Below are positions 26,237 to 35,087 of a stretch of DNA of 64,000 nucleotides, piece after piece. Each line of letters starts with the position of its first letter. The stretch's first letter is position 1. The translations under genes and the position numbers were made by a program. This DNA comes from Nitrospirota bacterium. Lineage in GTDB: Bacteria > Nitrospirota > Thermodesulfovibrionia > UBA6902. The stretch is from assembly GCA_016234115.1 (NCBI GenBank), contig JACRHD010000008.1:1-64000 (forward strand), read 5' to 3'. The notes under the pieces are model-generated. The model ran no database searches. It had not been told where the DNA came from and saw only the letters and a list, made by a program, of their open reading frames with translations.

Positions 26237-26583
26237 ACGGGGTTCAATCTCGCTCATAAACAACGTCATTCCCTCAGTCAGTAAGCGGGAATCCAGCATT
26301 TTTAAGGCGCAACTGCTTCCGGATTCCCGCTCGTTTATTACTCCCTTCTTCGTAAGCTTTGCCCGGCGAGGACGCAATAATATAAACTGCTCTTTTGCAG
26401 GAGAATTATTTATATGCTCTGGATTCCCGCTCAACAGACCGCGGGAATGACGCCTTCCGTGAACTCCTTTCAGAATCTTCAGTCTTACCGGGAATCTGCC
26501 GAATAGATACTGGATAAACTCAGGTATTATTGCGCTTCCTTGCGCAGGTAATACATGGAAAAGAAATATAAGACCGGGATAAT
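26237..26583. other. Repeat-filled gap between MCP and pilB
   Basis: 347 bp, more than half of it a family-B inverted repeat (26264-26452). No ORF is credible. The last ~120 bp, A/T-richer, would hold the pilB promoter; no sigma-54 -24/-12 pair was convincing by eye. Confidence 0.55.
26264..26452. repeat. Family-B inverted repeat, copy B1
   Basis: Left arm CGTCATTCCCTCAGTCAGTA-AGCGGGAATCCAG, right arm CTGGATTCCCGCTCAACAGACCGCGGGAATGACG, each arm itself a hairpin. A third GGATTCCCGCTC arm lies in the middle (26319-26332), suggesting a nested copy. Other copies: 34936, 37112, 48216, 63299. Confidence 0.8.
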
Positions 26584-28296
26584 ATGGCGCCGAAGATAGG
26601 ACAGTTGCTTGTCACGCATAAGATTATTTCTGAAGAACAGCTTCTTAAGGCAATTGAACTGCAGAAAAAAGAAGGCGGCCGCATCGGCGCCAACCTCATC
26701 AAGCTTGGTTTCATAACCGACGAAAACCTGGTGCAGTTTCTCAGCAGGCAATACGGCGTGCCCGCCGTCAATCCGGCAACCGAACAAATCGACCCCTCCG
26801 TCATCAGGTTTATTCCATATGAGGTGGCCTATAAATACCAGATATTCGCCCTCTCAAAAAACGGCGCCTCCCTGACGCTCGCCATGGCCGACCCGTCCAA
26901 TGTCTTCGCCATCGACGATATAAAATTCATGACCGGCTATAACGTGAAACCCGTTGTGGCTTCGGAGACTTCCATAAAAGAGACGATAGCCAGGTACTAT
27001 CAGCAGCAGGCGCCGTCGGACGCGCTGCAGGACGTAATGGAAAGTATGGGGGATTTCGGAGACCAGGGGCTGGACCTGGTCCATGAGACGGAAGATGATG
27101 TCGATATCTCCGCGTTAAAGACGGCCCTGGAAGAGGCCCCTGTCGTAAAACTTGTAAACCTGATACTCGGGGAGGCGATAGGAAGGGGGGCCAGCGATAT
27201 TCACCTCGAACCGTATGAAAAGAGCCTGAGGGTGCGCTACAGGATAGACGGCATGCTCTATGACGTCATGCAGCCGCCCTATAAATTAAAGGCGGCGCTT
27301 TCATCCAGGATCAAGATTATGTCGGAGCTCGATATCGCGGAGAGAAGGCTCCCCCAGGACGGCAGGATCAAATTAAAAGTGAAAGACCGCGCAGTAGACC
27401 TTCGTGTTTCGACCCTGCCCACTCTCTTCGGGGAAAAAATCGTCATGAGGATACTCGACAAAAGCAGCCTGACGCTCGAGCTGACAAAGCTGGGCTTTGA
27501 AGAGAATGCCCTGAAGGACTTCAGCGAGTCGATCCGTTCTCCTTACGGCATGGTGCTGGTGACGGGGCCTACGGGAAGCGGCAAGACGACGACCCTGTAT
27601 TCCGCCCTCAGCACGGTGAACAATGTGGACGTAAACATCATGACCGCGGAGGACCCCGTCGAATACAACCTCATGGGCGTCAACCAGGTCCATGTGAGGG
27701 AAGAAATCGGACTGACTTTTGCGGCGGCCCTCCGGTCCTTCCTGAGACAGGACCCCGACATTATCATGGTCGGCGAAATCAGGGACTTCGAGACGGCCGA
27801 GATCGCCGTAAAGGCGGCGCTGACGGGGCATCTGGTGCTGAGCACCCTTCATACGAATGACGCGCCCAGCACTATATCAAGGATGCTGAACATGGGGGTA
27901 GAGCCGTTCCTGGTGTCCGCTTCAGTCCTTTTGATACTTGCGCAGAGGCTCTGCAGGAAGGTCTGCGAAAAGTGCAAGACAGAAGAGCACGTGCCTGAGG
28001 CCTCCCTTCTGGAGGTGGGATTCTCGAAAGACGAGGTAAATACCTTTACATGCTTTAAAGGCAAAGGCTGTCCGGCGTGCAACGGGACCGGATACAAGGG
28101 AAGGATCGCAATGTATGAAGTAATGCCGGTAAAGGAAGAGATAAAGGAGATGATCCTCAAAGGCGGTTCGGCCACGGACATAAAGAAACAGGCCGTAAAG
28201 CTCGGGATGAAGACCCTGAGGATGAGCGGTTTGTCGAAGATAAAAGAAGGAATAACCTCCATAGAGGAAGTATTACGGGTGACCTTCGGAGATTGA
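26584..28296 (+). CDS. pilB: Type IV pilus extension ATPase
   Basis: 570 residues. GspE/PilB family. The N-terminal MshEN domain (LLVTHKIISEEQLLKAIELQK, FLSRQYGVP) may bind c-di-GMP, which is plausible given the GGDEF protein at 49899. Walker A GPTGSGKTTT lies at about 325-334. The Asp box is TAEDPVEY, Walker B is DPDIIMVGEIRD and the His box is GHLVLSTLHTNDA. A tetracysteine zinc motif (CRKVCEKC ... GCPACNGTGYKGR) typical of PilB follows. First of a pilB-pilT-pilC-pilS-pilR run, all on the plus strand. The minor pilins and secretin are not in this window. Confidence 0.96.
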   Translation: MAPKIGQLLVTHKIISEEQLLKAIELQKKEGGRIGANLIKLGFITDENLVQFLSRQYGVPAVNPATEQIDPSVIRFIPYEVAYKYQIFALSKNGASLTLAMADPSNVFAIDDIKFMTGYNVKPVVASETSIKETIARYYQQQAPSDALQDVMESMGDFGDQGLDLVHETEDDVDISALKTALEEAPVVKLVNLILGEAIGRGASDIHLEPYEKSLRVRYRIDGMLYDVMQPPYKLKAALSSRIKIMSELDIAERRLPQDGRIKLKVKDRAVDLRVSTLPTLFGEKIVMRILDKSSLTLELTKLGFEENALKDFSESIRSPYGMVLVTGPTGSGKTTTLYSALSTVNNVDVNIMTAEDPVEYNLMGVNQVHVREEIGLTFAAALRSFLRQDPDIIMVGEIRDFETAEIAVKAALTGHLVLSTLHTNDAPSTISRMLNMGVEPFLVSASVLLILAQRLCRKVCEKCKTEEHVPEASLLEVGFSKDEVNTFTCFKGKGCPACNGTGYKGRIAMYEVMPVKEEIKEMILKGGSATDIKKQAVKLGMKTLRMSGLSKIKEGITSIEEVLRVTFGD

Positions 28297-28427
28297 GGAA
28301 ACTATCGCGGCGGTTAAGGATTATTCCTGATTCTGCCGAATACAGTGAATAGGAAACTGACTCGGACACTTCATAAATGCAGTGTATTCGATCACATATT
28401 TTTCAGGAGTCATGATTTAAATTAGAT

Positions 28428-29504
28428 ATGTTGACACTATATGATTTATTAAAAATTATGATTGACAAAGGCGCTTCCGATCTGCATATCAGCACCGGCA
28501 CCCCCCCCCGCATAAGAGTGGACGGGCGACTCGCCCCGCTCGAAGGGGAACCCCTCGGGTCCGCAGACACGAAGGCGCTGTGCTACAGCATACTTACGGA
28601 CACCCAGAAGCATAAATTTGAAGAGAACAACGAGCTGGACCTTTCCTTCGGAATGAAGGGGCTGAGCCGCTTCAGGGCCAACATATTCATGCAGAGAGGG
28701 GCGGTGGCCGGGGCATTCAGGATGATCCCTTACAACGTAAGGACGTTCGGGGAGCTGGGGCTTCCCGCCATCATCAGCGAGCTTACCAGAAAACCGAGAG
28801 GGCTCATACTGGTGACGGGCCCTACCGGCTGCGGGAAGTCCTCGACACTCGCGGCGATGATAGACAAGATCAACAAGGAACGGCAGGAGCATATCATAAC
28901 CATAGAGGACCCGATTGAATATCTCCACTCCCACAGGAGTTGCCTGATAAACCAGAGAGAAGTGAATTCGGACACGGCTTCATTCAAGGACGCGCTCCGG
29001 TACGTCCTGAGGCAAGACCCTGATATCGTGCTTATCGGAGAAATGAGAGACCTGGAAACCATAGAAGCCGCGCTGACCGTATCAGAGACAGGGCACCTGA
29101 CCTTCGCGTCGCTCCATACGAATAACGCCATACAGACGATAAACCGCGTCATAGACGTATTCCCCGCGCACCAGCAGGAACAGATCAGGGTGCAGTTGTC
29201 TTTTGTCCTTGAAGGGATCATTTCCCAGCAGCTTATCCCTAAAAAGGGAGGCGGAAGGGCGCTGGCAGTGGAGATCTTTATCCCTACCCCGGCGATCAGA
29301 AACCTGATCAGGGAAGACAAGACGCACCAGATATATTCAATGATGCAGACGGGGCAGGCAAAATTCGGGATGCAGACGATGAACCAGTCCCTCTTTGAGC
29401 TTTATAAAAAGGGCCTGATAACACATGATGACGCGCTCGCGAAAGCCACCATTCCCGATGAATTGTTAAACATGATGCAAAGGTCTTCTTTGGGGAAAGG
29501 ATGA
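28428..29504 (+). CDS. pilT: Type IV pilus retraction ATPase
   Basis: 358 residues, normal PilT length. Opening LLKIMIDKGASDLHISTGTPPRIRVDG is the PilT N-terminal domain. Walker A GPTGCGKSST, Asp box TIEDPIEYLHSHR, Walker B DPDIVLIGEMRDLET and His box TGHLTFASLHTNNA are present. The AIRNLI motif required for retraction is present (near residue 285). The stop lies 3 bp before pilC. It powers pilus retraction in twitching and DNA uptake. Confidence 0.96.
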   Translation: MLTLYDLLKIMIDKGASDLHISTGTPPRIRVDGRLAPLEGEPLGSADTKALCYSILTDTQKHKFEENNELDLSFGMKGLSRFRANIFMQRGAVAGAFRMIPYNVRTFGELGLPAIISELTRKPRGLILVTGPTGCGKSSTLAAMIDKINKERQEHIITIEDPIEYLHSHRSCLINQREVNSDTASFKDALRYVLRQDPDIVLIGEMRDLETIEAALTVSETGHLTFASLHTNNAIQTINRVIDVFPAHQQEQIRVQLSFVLEGIISQQLIPKKGGGRALAVEIFIPTPAIRNLIREDKTHQIYSMMQTGQAKFGMQTMNQSLFELYKKGLITHDDALAKATIPDELLNMMQRSSLGKG

Positions 29505-29507
29505 TAT

Positions 29508-30713
29508 ATGGCGACAGTATTTAAATGGACCGGCAAGTCCCAGCAGGGGGCGACCCTGCAGGGCGAACTGACGGCGGGTTCGAAAAACGAAGTCCAGACG
29601 TACCTTCGCAGGCAGCGCATCTCTCCCATAAGTATCTCGCCGAAGGCAAAACCGCTCTTCGGGTCCATGCGCGGGAAGGTGAAAGATAAGGACATCGTCG
29701 TGTTTACGAGGCAGTTTGCAACAATGATCGGGGCGGGACTGCCCCTTGTCCAGGCGCTGGATATCCTGTCCAAACAGACTGAAAATCCGGCCTTTGCAAA
29801 GACCATCGGCGACATAAAAGCCGATGTCGAAGGAGGCGCTACGTTTGCCGACGCCCTGAAGAAATTTCCGAGGATCTTTTCGGACCTTTATGCCAACATG
29901 GTGGCCGCGGGAGAGGCCGGCGGCATACTCGACACCATCCTTGTGCGCCTTGCCGCGTACATAGAAAAAGCCCAGAGGCTTATAAGGAAAGTGAAAGGCG
30001 CCATGGTTTACCCTTCCGTGGTCATAACAGTCGCCGTCATGGTCATTGTCATTATCATGGTCTTCGTCGTCCCCACTTTCGCCAAAATGTTCACCCAGCT
30101 CGGAGGGACCCTGCCGATGCCTACGCAGATCATAATCAGCCTGAGTAATTTCCTTGGCGGACCCGGAGGAGTGATAATTCTTGCCGGCATCATAGCTTTC
30201 ATAGTATTCATTGTGCAGTTCAGAAGGACTGAAGCGGGGAAATTAATTACCGACAGGATACTGTTAAGGCTGCCCATAGTCGGCGTGCTTTTCAGGAAAG
30301 TCGCGGTCGCAAAATTCACCCGGACGCTCGGGACCCTGGTAAGCAGCGGGGTCCCCATCCTTGACGGCCTGAATATAACAGCCAGGACAGCAGGCAATAA
30401 GGTAATCGAACGGGCGGTACAGGACGTGCGGCAGGGGGTCTCAGAGGGCAAAACCATAGCCGAACCCTTGTCCCAGTCAAAGGTCTTTCCCCCTATGGTC
30501 ACGCAGATGATCGCGGTCGGCGAATCTACCGGGGCGCTGGACAACATGCTCGGGAAGATCGCGGATTTCTATGATGAAGAAGTCGACCAGGCGGTCGCAA
30601 ACCTCACTTCGATGATAGAGCCTGTGCTCATGATCTTCCTCGGCGGCACTATCGGCTTCATAGTCGTTGCCATGTATCTGCCCATATTCAAGCTGATTAC
30701 GCTCGTCAAGTAA
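29508..30713 (+). CDS. pilC: Type IV pilus inner-membrane platform protein
   Basis: 401 residues. GspF/PilC family with two tandem T2SSF domains. Each has the cytoplasmic helical bundle (FTRQFATMIGAGLPLVQALDIL; FTRTLGTLVSSGVPILDGL) followed by membrane helices (about 170-192, 220-245, 370-392). Motif MVAAGEAGGILD and its second copy MIAVGESTGALDNML are diagnostic. It couples PilB/PilT ATP hydrolysis to pilin assembly. It is transcribed with pilT (3-bp gap). A short family-C repeat (GAGTTATGAGTCAAGAGTTATG) follows its stop. Confidence 0.96.
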   Translation: MATVFKWTGKSQQGATLQGELTAGSKNEVQTYLRRQRISPISISPKAKPLFGSMRGKVKDKDIVVFTRQFATMIGAGLPLVQALDILSKQTENPAFAKTIGDIKADVEGGATFADALKKFPRIFSDLYANMVAAGEAGGILDTILVRLAAYIEKAQRLIRKVKGAMVYPSVVITVAVMVIVIIMVFVVPTFAKMFTQLGGTLPMPTQIIISLSNFLGGPGGVIILAGIIAFIVFIVQFRRTEAGKLITDRILLRLPIVGVLFRKVAVAKFTRTLGTLVSSGVPILDGLNITARTAGNKVIERAVQDVRQGVSEGKTIAEPLSQSKVFPPMVTQMIAVGESTGALDNMLGKIADFYDEEVDQAVANLTSMIEPVLMIFLGGTIGFIVVAMYLPIFKLITLVK

Positions 30714-30715
30714 AG

Positions 30716-30750
30716 AAAGAGTTATGAGTCAAGAGTTATGAGTTAAGTGG
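30716..30750. repeat. Short GAGTTATGAGTCAAGAG tandem repeat
   Basis: Low-complexity family-C block immediately after the pilC stop. Related GAGTTGAGAGTTGA and GACTCCTGACTCATG units are found inside cusA and cusC. Confidence 0.6.
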
Positions 30751-30835
30751 AATATCCATCCCCTTGACCCTGTGTCACTGCCTTTCCTTGCGCGGATATG
30801 AAAAAAAACTTTTTTCAGTTACTATTTAAACGGCC

Positions 30836-32422
30836 ATGAACCAGGATATCGCCAAGCGGGTAAGCGCTCTCATTTTTATAAGGGCGCTTGTCGTGACCCT
30901 TCTGCTGGGCTCTTTTTTCATCTTCAGGATCGGGTATGGCAGGCCGTCTTATCCGGCGGTTTTCTCCTCCTTCATCATTCTGCTTTATATTTTGACAATT
31001 TGTTATGCGCTTGTTCTGCGCCTGATCAGGGGGCCCTCGGCGTTCACGCTTTTTGCGTATGTCCAGGTAGTAACGGACGTGATCGCGGAGAGTTTTCTCA
31101 TCTATATTACAGGCGGGATCGGGAGTATGTTTTCATTTATGTTCCCGCTGAGCATCATCTCGGCAGGCATTGTGCTGGACCGGCGGGCCTGCTATATAAT
31201 CGCCACGCTGAGCAGCCTCTCTTACGGGATTCTCCTGGACCTCCAGTATTACGGGGTAATAATTCCGGGCGCCGGTTTCTTGTCGGCAAACGATTACTTC
31301 TATAATATCTTCGCCCATTTTGTCGCCTTCTATCTTGTCGCCTTTCTCAGCGGGTATCTCTCCAATAAACTTCATAAGGCGGCGCAAAGCCTGCAGGAAA
31401 GGGACACGGTCCTTAGCGATTTAAAGGCCTTCAGCAGGTATATCATAGAGAGCATGCCGAGCGGCGTCTTTACGACCGATTTAAACAGGAGAATCGTCAC
31501 CTTCAACAGCTCCGCCCAGGAGATAACTCAACTGCCCCTCAGCCGGGTCACAGGGAAGCTTCATGACGAGGTCTTCCCGTTTCTCAGGGATTCAAAAGAA
31601 CCCCTCGACCGGATAGAAGGGGAGATGCAGCGAAACGGGGAAACATTCTCCATCGGGATGAGGCTTTCGACACTGAAGGACGGCGCCGGGAAACCCATAG
31701 GACTGATCGGGGTATTCCAGGATTTGACGGAGTTAAAGGCGATGGAGGCCGAGGTGAAGAGAAAGGAGAAATGGGCCTTTATCGGAGAGCTTTCCGCGTC
31801 CATCGCGCATGAGCTGAGAAACCCCCTTGCTTCGCTGAAGGCATCGGTGGAGATGCTCAGCGAAAAGAAGGTCTCGGGTGAGCACGCCGACCGTCTCATG
31901 AAGATAGCGCTTTCCGAGATGGACCGGCTCAACGGCATTATTACGGATTTCCTTCTCTATGCCCGCCCCAAGAAGCTCGAAATGGAACCGTTTGACCTCC
32001 ACGGCTCTCTCCGCGACGTAGTTACGCTCCTTCAGGGCGCTGAAACACAGGATAAAAATGTTACAATAACAGCAAAACTGGAGGGAAGCCTCTTAATTAC
32101 CGGAGACGCCAGACAGATGCAGCAGGTATTCTGGAACCTCGGAATTAACGCGGTCGATGCGATTTCCGGAGATGGGAACGTCGATATTTATACTGTCAGA
32201 AAGAACAACAGGGTTGAAATTGTCTTCAGGGACACAGGCTCGGGAATAAACGCGACCGATATGGATAAAATCTTTTATCCCTTTTTTACTACAAAGGAAA
32301 AAGGAACGGGCCTCGGACTTTCCATTGCCCATAAAATTACCGAAGAGCACGGCGGCAATATAATGGTCGAATCAAAGGGCAGCGGGACCGGCGCGACGTT
32401 CAGGGTCATATTACCGACATGA
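30836..32422 (+). CDS. pilS: Membrane sensor histidine kinase, PilS-like
   Basis: 528 residues. Six N-terminal membrane helices in the first ~180 residues, as in PilS, and no large periplasmic loop. A PAS domain follows (FSRYIIESMPSGVFTTDLNRRIVTFN). The HisKA box has SASIAHELRNPLASLKASVEML with the phospho-His. The HATPase shows NLGINAVDAI, DTGSGI, FYPFFTTK and GTGLGLSIAH. PilS senses pilin in the membrane in Pseudomonas; that function is inferred by homology and position. The stop overlaps pilR by 4 nt (ATGA). Confidence 0.93.
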   Translation: MNQDIAKRVSALIFIRALVVTLLLGSFFIFRIGYGRPSYPAVFSSFIILLYILTICYALVLRLIRGPSAFTLFAYVQVVTDVIAESFLIYITGGIGSMFSFMFPLSIISAGIVLDRRACYIIATLSSLSYGILLDLQYYGVIIPGAGFLSANDYFYNIFAHFVAFYLVAFLSGYLSNKLHKAAQSLQERDTVLSDLKAFSRYIIESMPSGVFTTDLNRRIVTFNSSAQEITQLPLSRVTGKLHDEVFPFLRDSKEPLDRIEGEMQRNGETFSIGMRLSTLKDGAGKPIGLIGVFQDLTELKAMEAEVKRKEKWAFIGELSASIAHELRNPLASLKASVEMLSEKKVSGEHADRLMKIALSEMDRLNGIITDFLLYARPKKLEMEPFDLHGSLRDVVTLLQGAETQDKNVTITAKLEGSLLITGDARQMQQVFWNLGINAVDAISGDGNVDIYTVRKNNRVEIVFRDTGSGINATDMDKIFYPFFTTKEKGTGLGLSIAHKITEEHGGNIMVESKGSGTGATFRVILPT

Positions 32423-33795
32423 AAAAAACCAAGGGCAGGATATTAGTCGTAGACGATGAAAGGAGCATGAGGGAGATACTGGATATCTTCTTCAGAAACG
32501 AGGGCTACAGTGTGGCTGTCGCCGACAACGGCGCGGCCGCCCTGGAAATCATGAAGAATGACTTCTTCGACCTCGTCGTCACCGACATGAAGATGCCGAA
32601 AGTCAGCGGGCTGGAGCTGCTGAAGAACGTCAGGGAAATATCCCCGGACACACTTGTGGTGATAATTACCGCCTTCGGCACGACCGAGTCCGCCGTAGAG
32701 GCCATGAAGCTTGGGGCCTTCGATTACATTGCCAAGCCGTTTCAGATGGACGACATCAGGCTGGTAGTAAAAAACGCCCTCGAGAAGCAGAAGCTCCAGC
32801 AGGACGTATCCATCCTGAAGAAGCAGTTGAAAACCCCGTCGCTTGATAATATTATCGGGCAAAGTCCCGCCATGAGAGAGCTCTTTTCGATTATAACCAA
32901 GACAGCCGAAAGCAATGCCAACGTGCTTGTCACCGGCGAGAGCGGGACAGGTAAAGAGCTCGTGGCAAAGGCCATCCATAGTCTCAGTCCGAGAAAAGAC
33001 CATCACTTTGTGGCCATTAATTGCGCGGCCATCCCGGAAGGGCTCCTTGAGAGCGAGCTTTTCGGGCACATGAAAGGCTCCTTTACCGGCGCGGCCTCGA
33101 ACAAGCAGGGGTTGTTTGAGTTGGCCAATGACGGGACCCTCTTTCTTGACGAAATAGCGGAAATGCCCATGAACCTGCAGGCCAAACTGCTGCGGGTTAT
33201 AGAAGACGGCACCTTCCGCAGGGTCGGCGGGATATCGGACATCAAGGTAGACACAAGGGTCATTTCCGCCACAAACAAGGAAATCAGGGACAGCATCGAG
33301 AAAGGCCTGTTCAGGGAGGACCTCTATTTCAGGCTCAATGTGCTGAGCGTCAAGATCCCGCCGCTGCGGGAACGCAGGGACGATATAGCCCTACTGGTAG
33401 GGCACTTCCTGAAAAAATTCGCGGGAGAAAGGAAGAAATTCTCCAGGGAAGCATTGGAGACTCTCAGGAATTATCACTGGAAAGGCAATGTAAGGGAACT
33501 GGAAAATATTATTGAAAGGGTGGTCCTGCTCAGCGACAGGGAAATAATCGATGTGGAGCACCTGCCCGAAGAAATAAGGTCCGTTCCCGCCAGGGTCAAA
33601 GTAGCTGCCGTACCTCCGGGGGGGATATATTTCGAGAAGATTATCGAAGACATGGAAAAGGCCTATCTGATGAAGGCCCTCGAACAGACAAACGGCGTGA
33701 AGACCGAGGCCGCAAAACTCCTCAACCTTACCTTCAGGTCCTTCAGGCACAAGCTTAAAAAGTACGGGATAGAGAAGAAGATAATTACGGACTGA
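32419..33795 (+). CDS. pilR: Sigma-54 response regulator, PilR-like
   Basis: 458 residues. Receiver with D12-D13 pair, Asp56 (VVTDMKMP) and Lys of AKPFQMDD. AAA+ domain with GESGTGKE, GSFTGA (Ser in place of the commoner Ala in GAFTGA) and GTLFLDEIAE. The C-terminal Fis-type HTH reads KTEAAKLLNLTFRSFRHKLKK. Co-translated with pilS. In known systems PilR activates pilA from a sigma-54 promoter; no pilA is present here. The variant GSFTGA still satisfies the sigma-54 contact pattern (Phe and Thr retained). Confidence 0.94.
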   Translation: MKKTKGRILVVDDERSMREILDIFFRNEGYSVAVADNGAAALEIMKNDFFDLVVTDMKMPKVSGLELLKNVREISPDTLVVIITAFGTTESAVEAMKLGAFDYIAKPFQMDDIRLVVKNALEKQKLQQDVSILKKQLKTPSLDNIIGQSPAMRELFSIITKTAESNANVLVTGESGTGKELVAKAIHSLSPRKDHHFVAINCAAIPEGLLESELFGHMKGSFTGAASNKQGLFELANDGTLFLDEIAEMPMNLQAKLLRVIEDGTFRRVGGISDIKVDTRVISATNKEIRDSIEKGLFREDLYFRLNVLSVKIPPLRERRDDIALLVGHFLKKFAGERKKFSREALETLRNYHWKGNVRELENIIERVVLLSDREIIDVEHLPEEIRSVPARVKVAAVPPGGIYFEKIIEDMEKAYLMKALEQTNGVKTEAAKLLNLTFRSFRHKLKKYGIEKKIITD

Positions 33796-33850
33796 TTTAT
33801 CTTGCGTCCCCGCCCTTGCCCTTTCCCCTCCCTTTACGCTATATTATCTC

Positions 33851-34522
33851 ATGCTTAAAACAATGAGCACAAACAAGATGTTCACCCTGGTCATCCTTTC
33901 CGCCGTGACGGTGATGATAATAATTACGTTTATCTTCTGGGGCATAGGGCCGAGGGACAACCCTACTACTGCCGTCCTGGCGGAGGTCGCAAAAGAAAAG
34001 GTCACGGTCGAAGAGTTCTGGCGCACCTATGACAATGAATATAAGCGCATTAGAGAGACCGTGGGCAGTGATGAAGAAATGAAAAAGCTCAACCTCAAGG
34101 AGCGTGTCCTCAACTCGCTTGTTGACAGGAAAGTCCTCCTTGTCGCGGCGCAGGAAGCCGGAATAACAGTGACCGATAAAGAGCTGCAGAAGGAAATAAT
34201 CGGCACGCCGTATTTCCAGAGAAACGGGGTGTTCGATAGAGAAGTCTATGAAAGGGCCCTCAAGCTGAACCATCTGACGACCCAAGCGTATGAGGGCATG
34301 CTGAAGAACGACCTTGTGGTCCTCAAGATGACCCGTCTTATCGGGGAGACCGCCGAACTTTCTCCCGATGAGATGAAGATCCTCGATTCAATGTCCGGGG
34401 CAAATCAGGAACAGATGCTTGAGGTCTTTCGTTCAAGCAAGAGCAACATGTCGGTCAAGGCTTATATTGAAGGCTTTAAAAAGCAGCTCGACATAAAAAT
34501 CAACAGCGACCTTATTTCCTGA
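33851..34522 (+). CDS. Membrane-anchored SurA-N-like chaperone domain protein
   Basis: 223 residues. One N-terminal membrane helix (about 13-31), then a periplasmic part with the SurA/PpiD N-terminal helical domain: VTVEEFWRTYDNEYKRIRE, LKERVLNSLVDRKVLLVAAQEAGITVTDKELQKEI, then FQRNGVFDREVYERALK and TQAYEGMLKNDLV. No parvulin PPIase domain follows (it would need ~90 more residues with the typical HIL-x-x motif), so it is a chaperone-only form. Its 3' end overlaps the convergent VanZ-like gene by 11 nt. Role in outer-membrane or secreted protein folding is inferred. Confidence 0.8.
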   Translation: MLKTMSTNKMFTLVILSAVTVMIIITFIFWGIGPRDNPTTAVLAEVAKEKVTVEEFWRTYDNEYKRIRETVGSDEEMKKLNLKERVLNSLVDRKVLLVAAQEAGITVTDKELQKEIIGTPYFQRNGVFDREVYERALKLNHLTTQAYEGMLKNDLVVLKMTRLIGETAELSPDEMKILDSMSGANQEQMLEVFRSSKSNMSVKAYIEGFKKQLDIKINSDLIS

Positions 34523-34880
34523 GCGTCCGTCCCGCGGCGTAACATCCCACAAACACCCCGATAAAATCAGCGACCGCGTCGCTTGCAGCGGCAACTCTGC
34601 CGGGCACAAAGGACTGATGTATTTCGTCGGAAACCCCGTATATCCCTCCTATGACCAGTGAGACCGCAAAGAGGTATTTCTTTAAGCCGCTTCGTTCAAA
34701 GGAAAGGAAAAGCAGCAGGCCGAGGGGGATGTACATTATCAGATGGATGATCTTGTCCGAATTTGAAGGCAGCTTCGGCAGGATGAACGTAATGGAAGAA
34801 AGGAAGAATATCGTCCCCATATACGCGACGGTGACGAGCCAAAAGGCAACGGCCGTCCTGATGTTTATTTTATTCGTCAT
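34512..34880 (-). CDS. VanZ-like family membrane protein
   Basis: 122 residues with four predicted membrane helices. VanZ-like signature: FFLSSI near TM1, SDKIIHLIMYIPLGLLL, then the conserved SDEIHQSFVPGRVAAASDAVADFIG. The family includes the teicoplanin-resistance accessory VanZ and many unrelated members; in Gram-negative bacteria the function is unknown. Single gene, convergent with the SurA-N-like gene. No sign of an antibiotic resistance cluster nearby. Confidence 0.87.
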   Translation of the reverse strand: MTNKINIRTAVAFWLVTVAYMGTIFFLSSITFILPKLPSNSDKIIHLIMYIPLGLLLFLSFERSGLKKYLFAVSLVIGGIYGVSDEIHQSFVPGRVAAASDAVADFIGVFVGCYAAGRTLRK

Positions 34881-34935
34881 ACCCTAATTCTGAGAGCAAG
34901 CCCGAACTGTCATTGGCCCCAAATACTTTTAGAGC

Positions 34936-35020
34936 TGTCGTTCCGGCAGTCTTTAAGCCGGAATCCGGCTTCTTATTGAAACATTCCGGATTCCCGCTCA
35001 ACAGACTGCGGGAATGACGG
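34936..35020. repeat. Family-B inverted repeat, copy B2
   Basis: CTGTCGTTCCGGCAGTCTTT-AAGCCGGAATCCGG paired with CCGGATTCCCGCTCAACAGACTGCGGGAATGACGG, in the gap between feoB and the VanZ-like gene, where it could end transcription of feoB. Confidence 0.75.
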
Positions 35021-35087
35021 CATTTCATGCTCCATTTCTTACTGTGAGATATGGATAAGCCCGGTATCGCAGAAACCGATTTAATCT

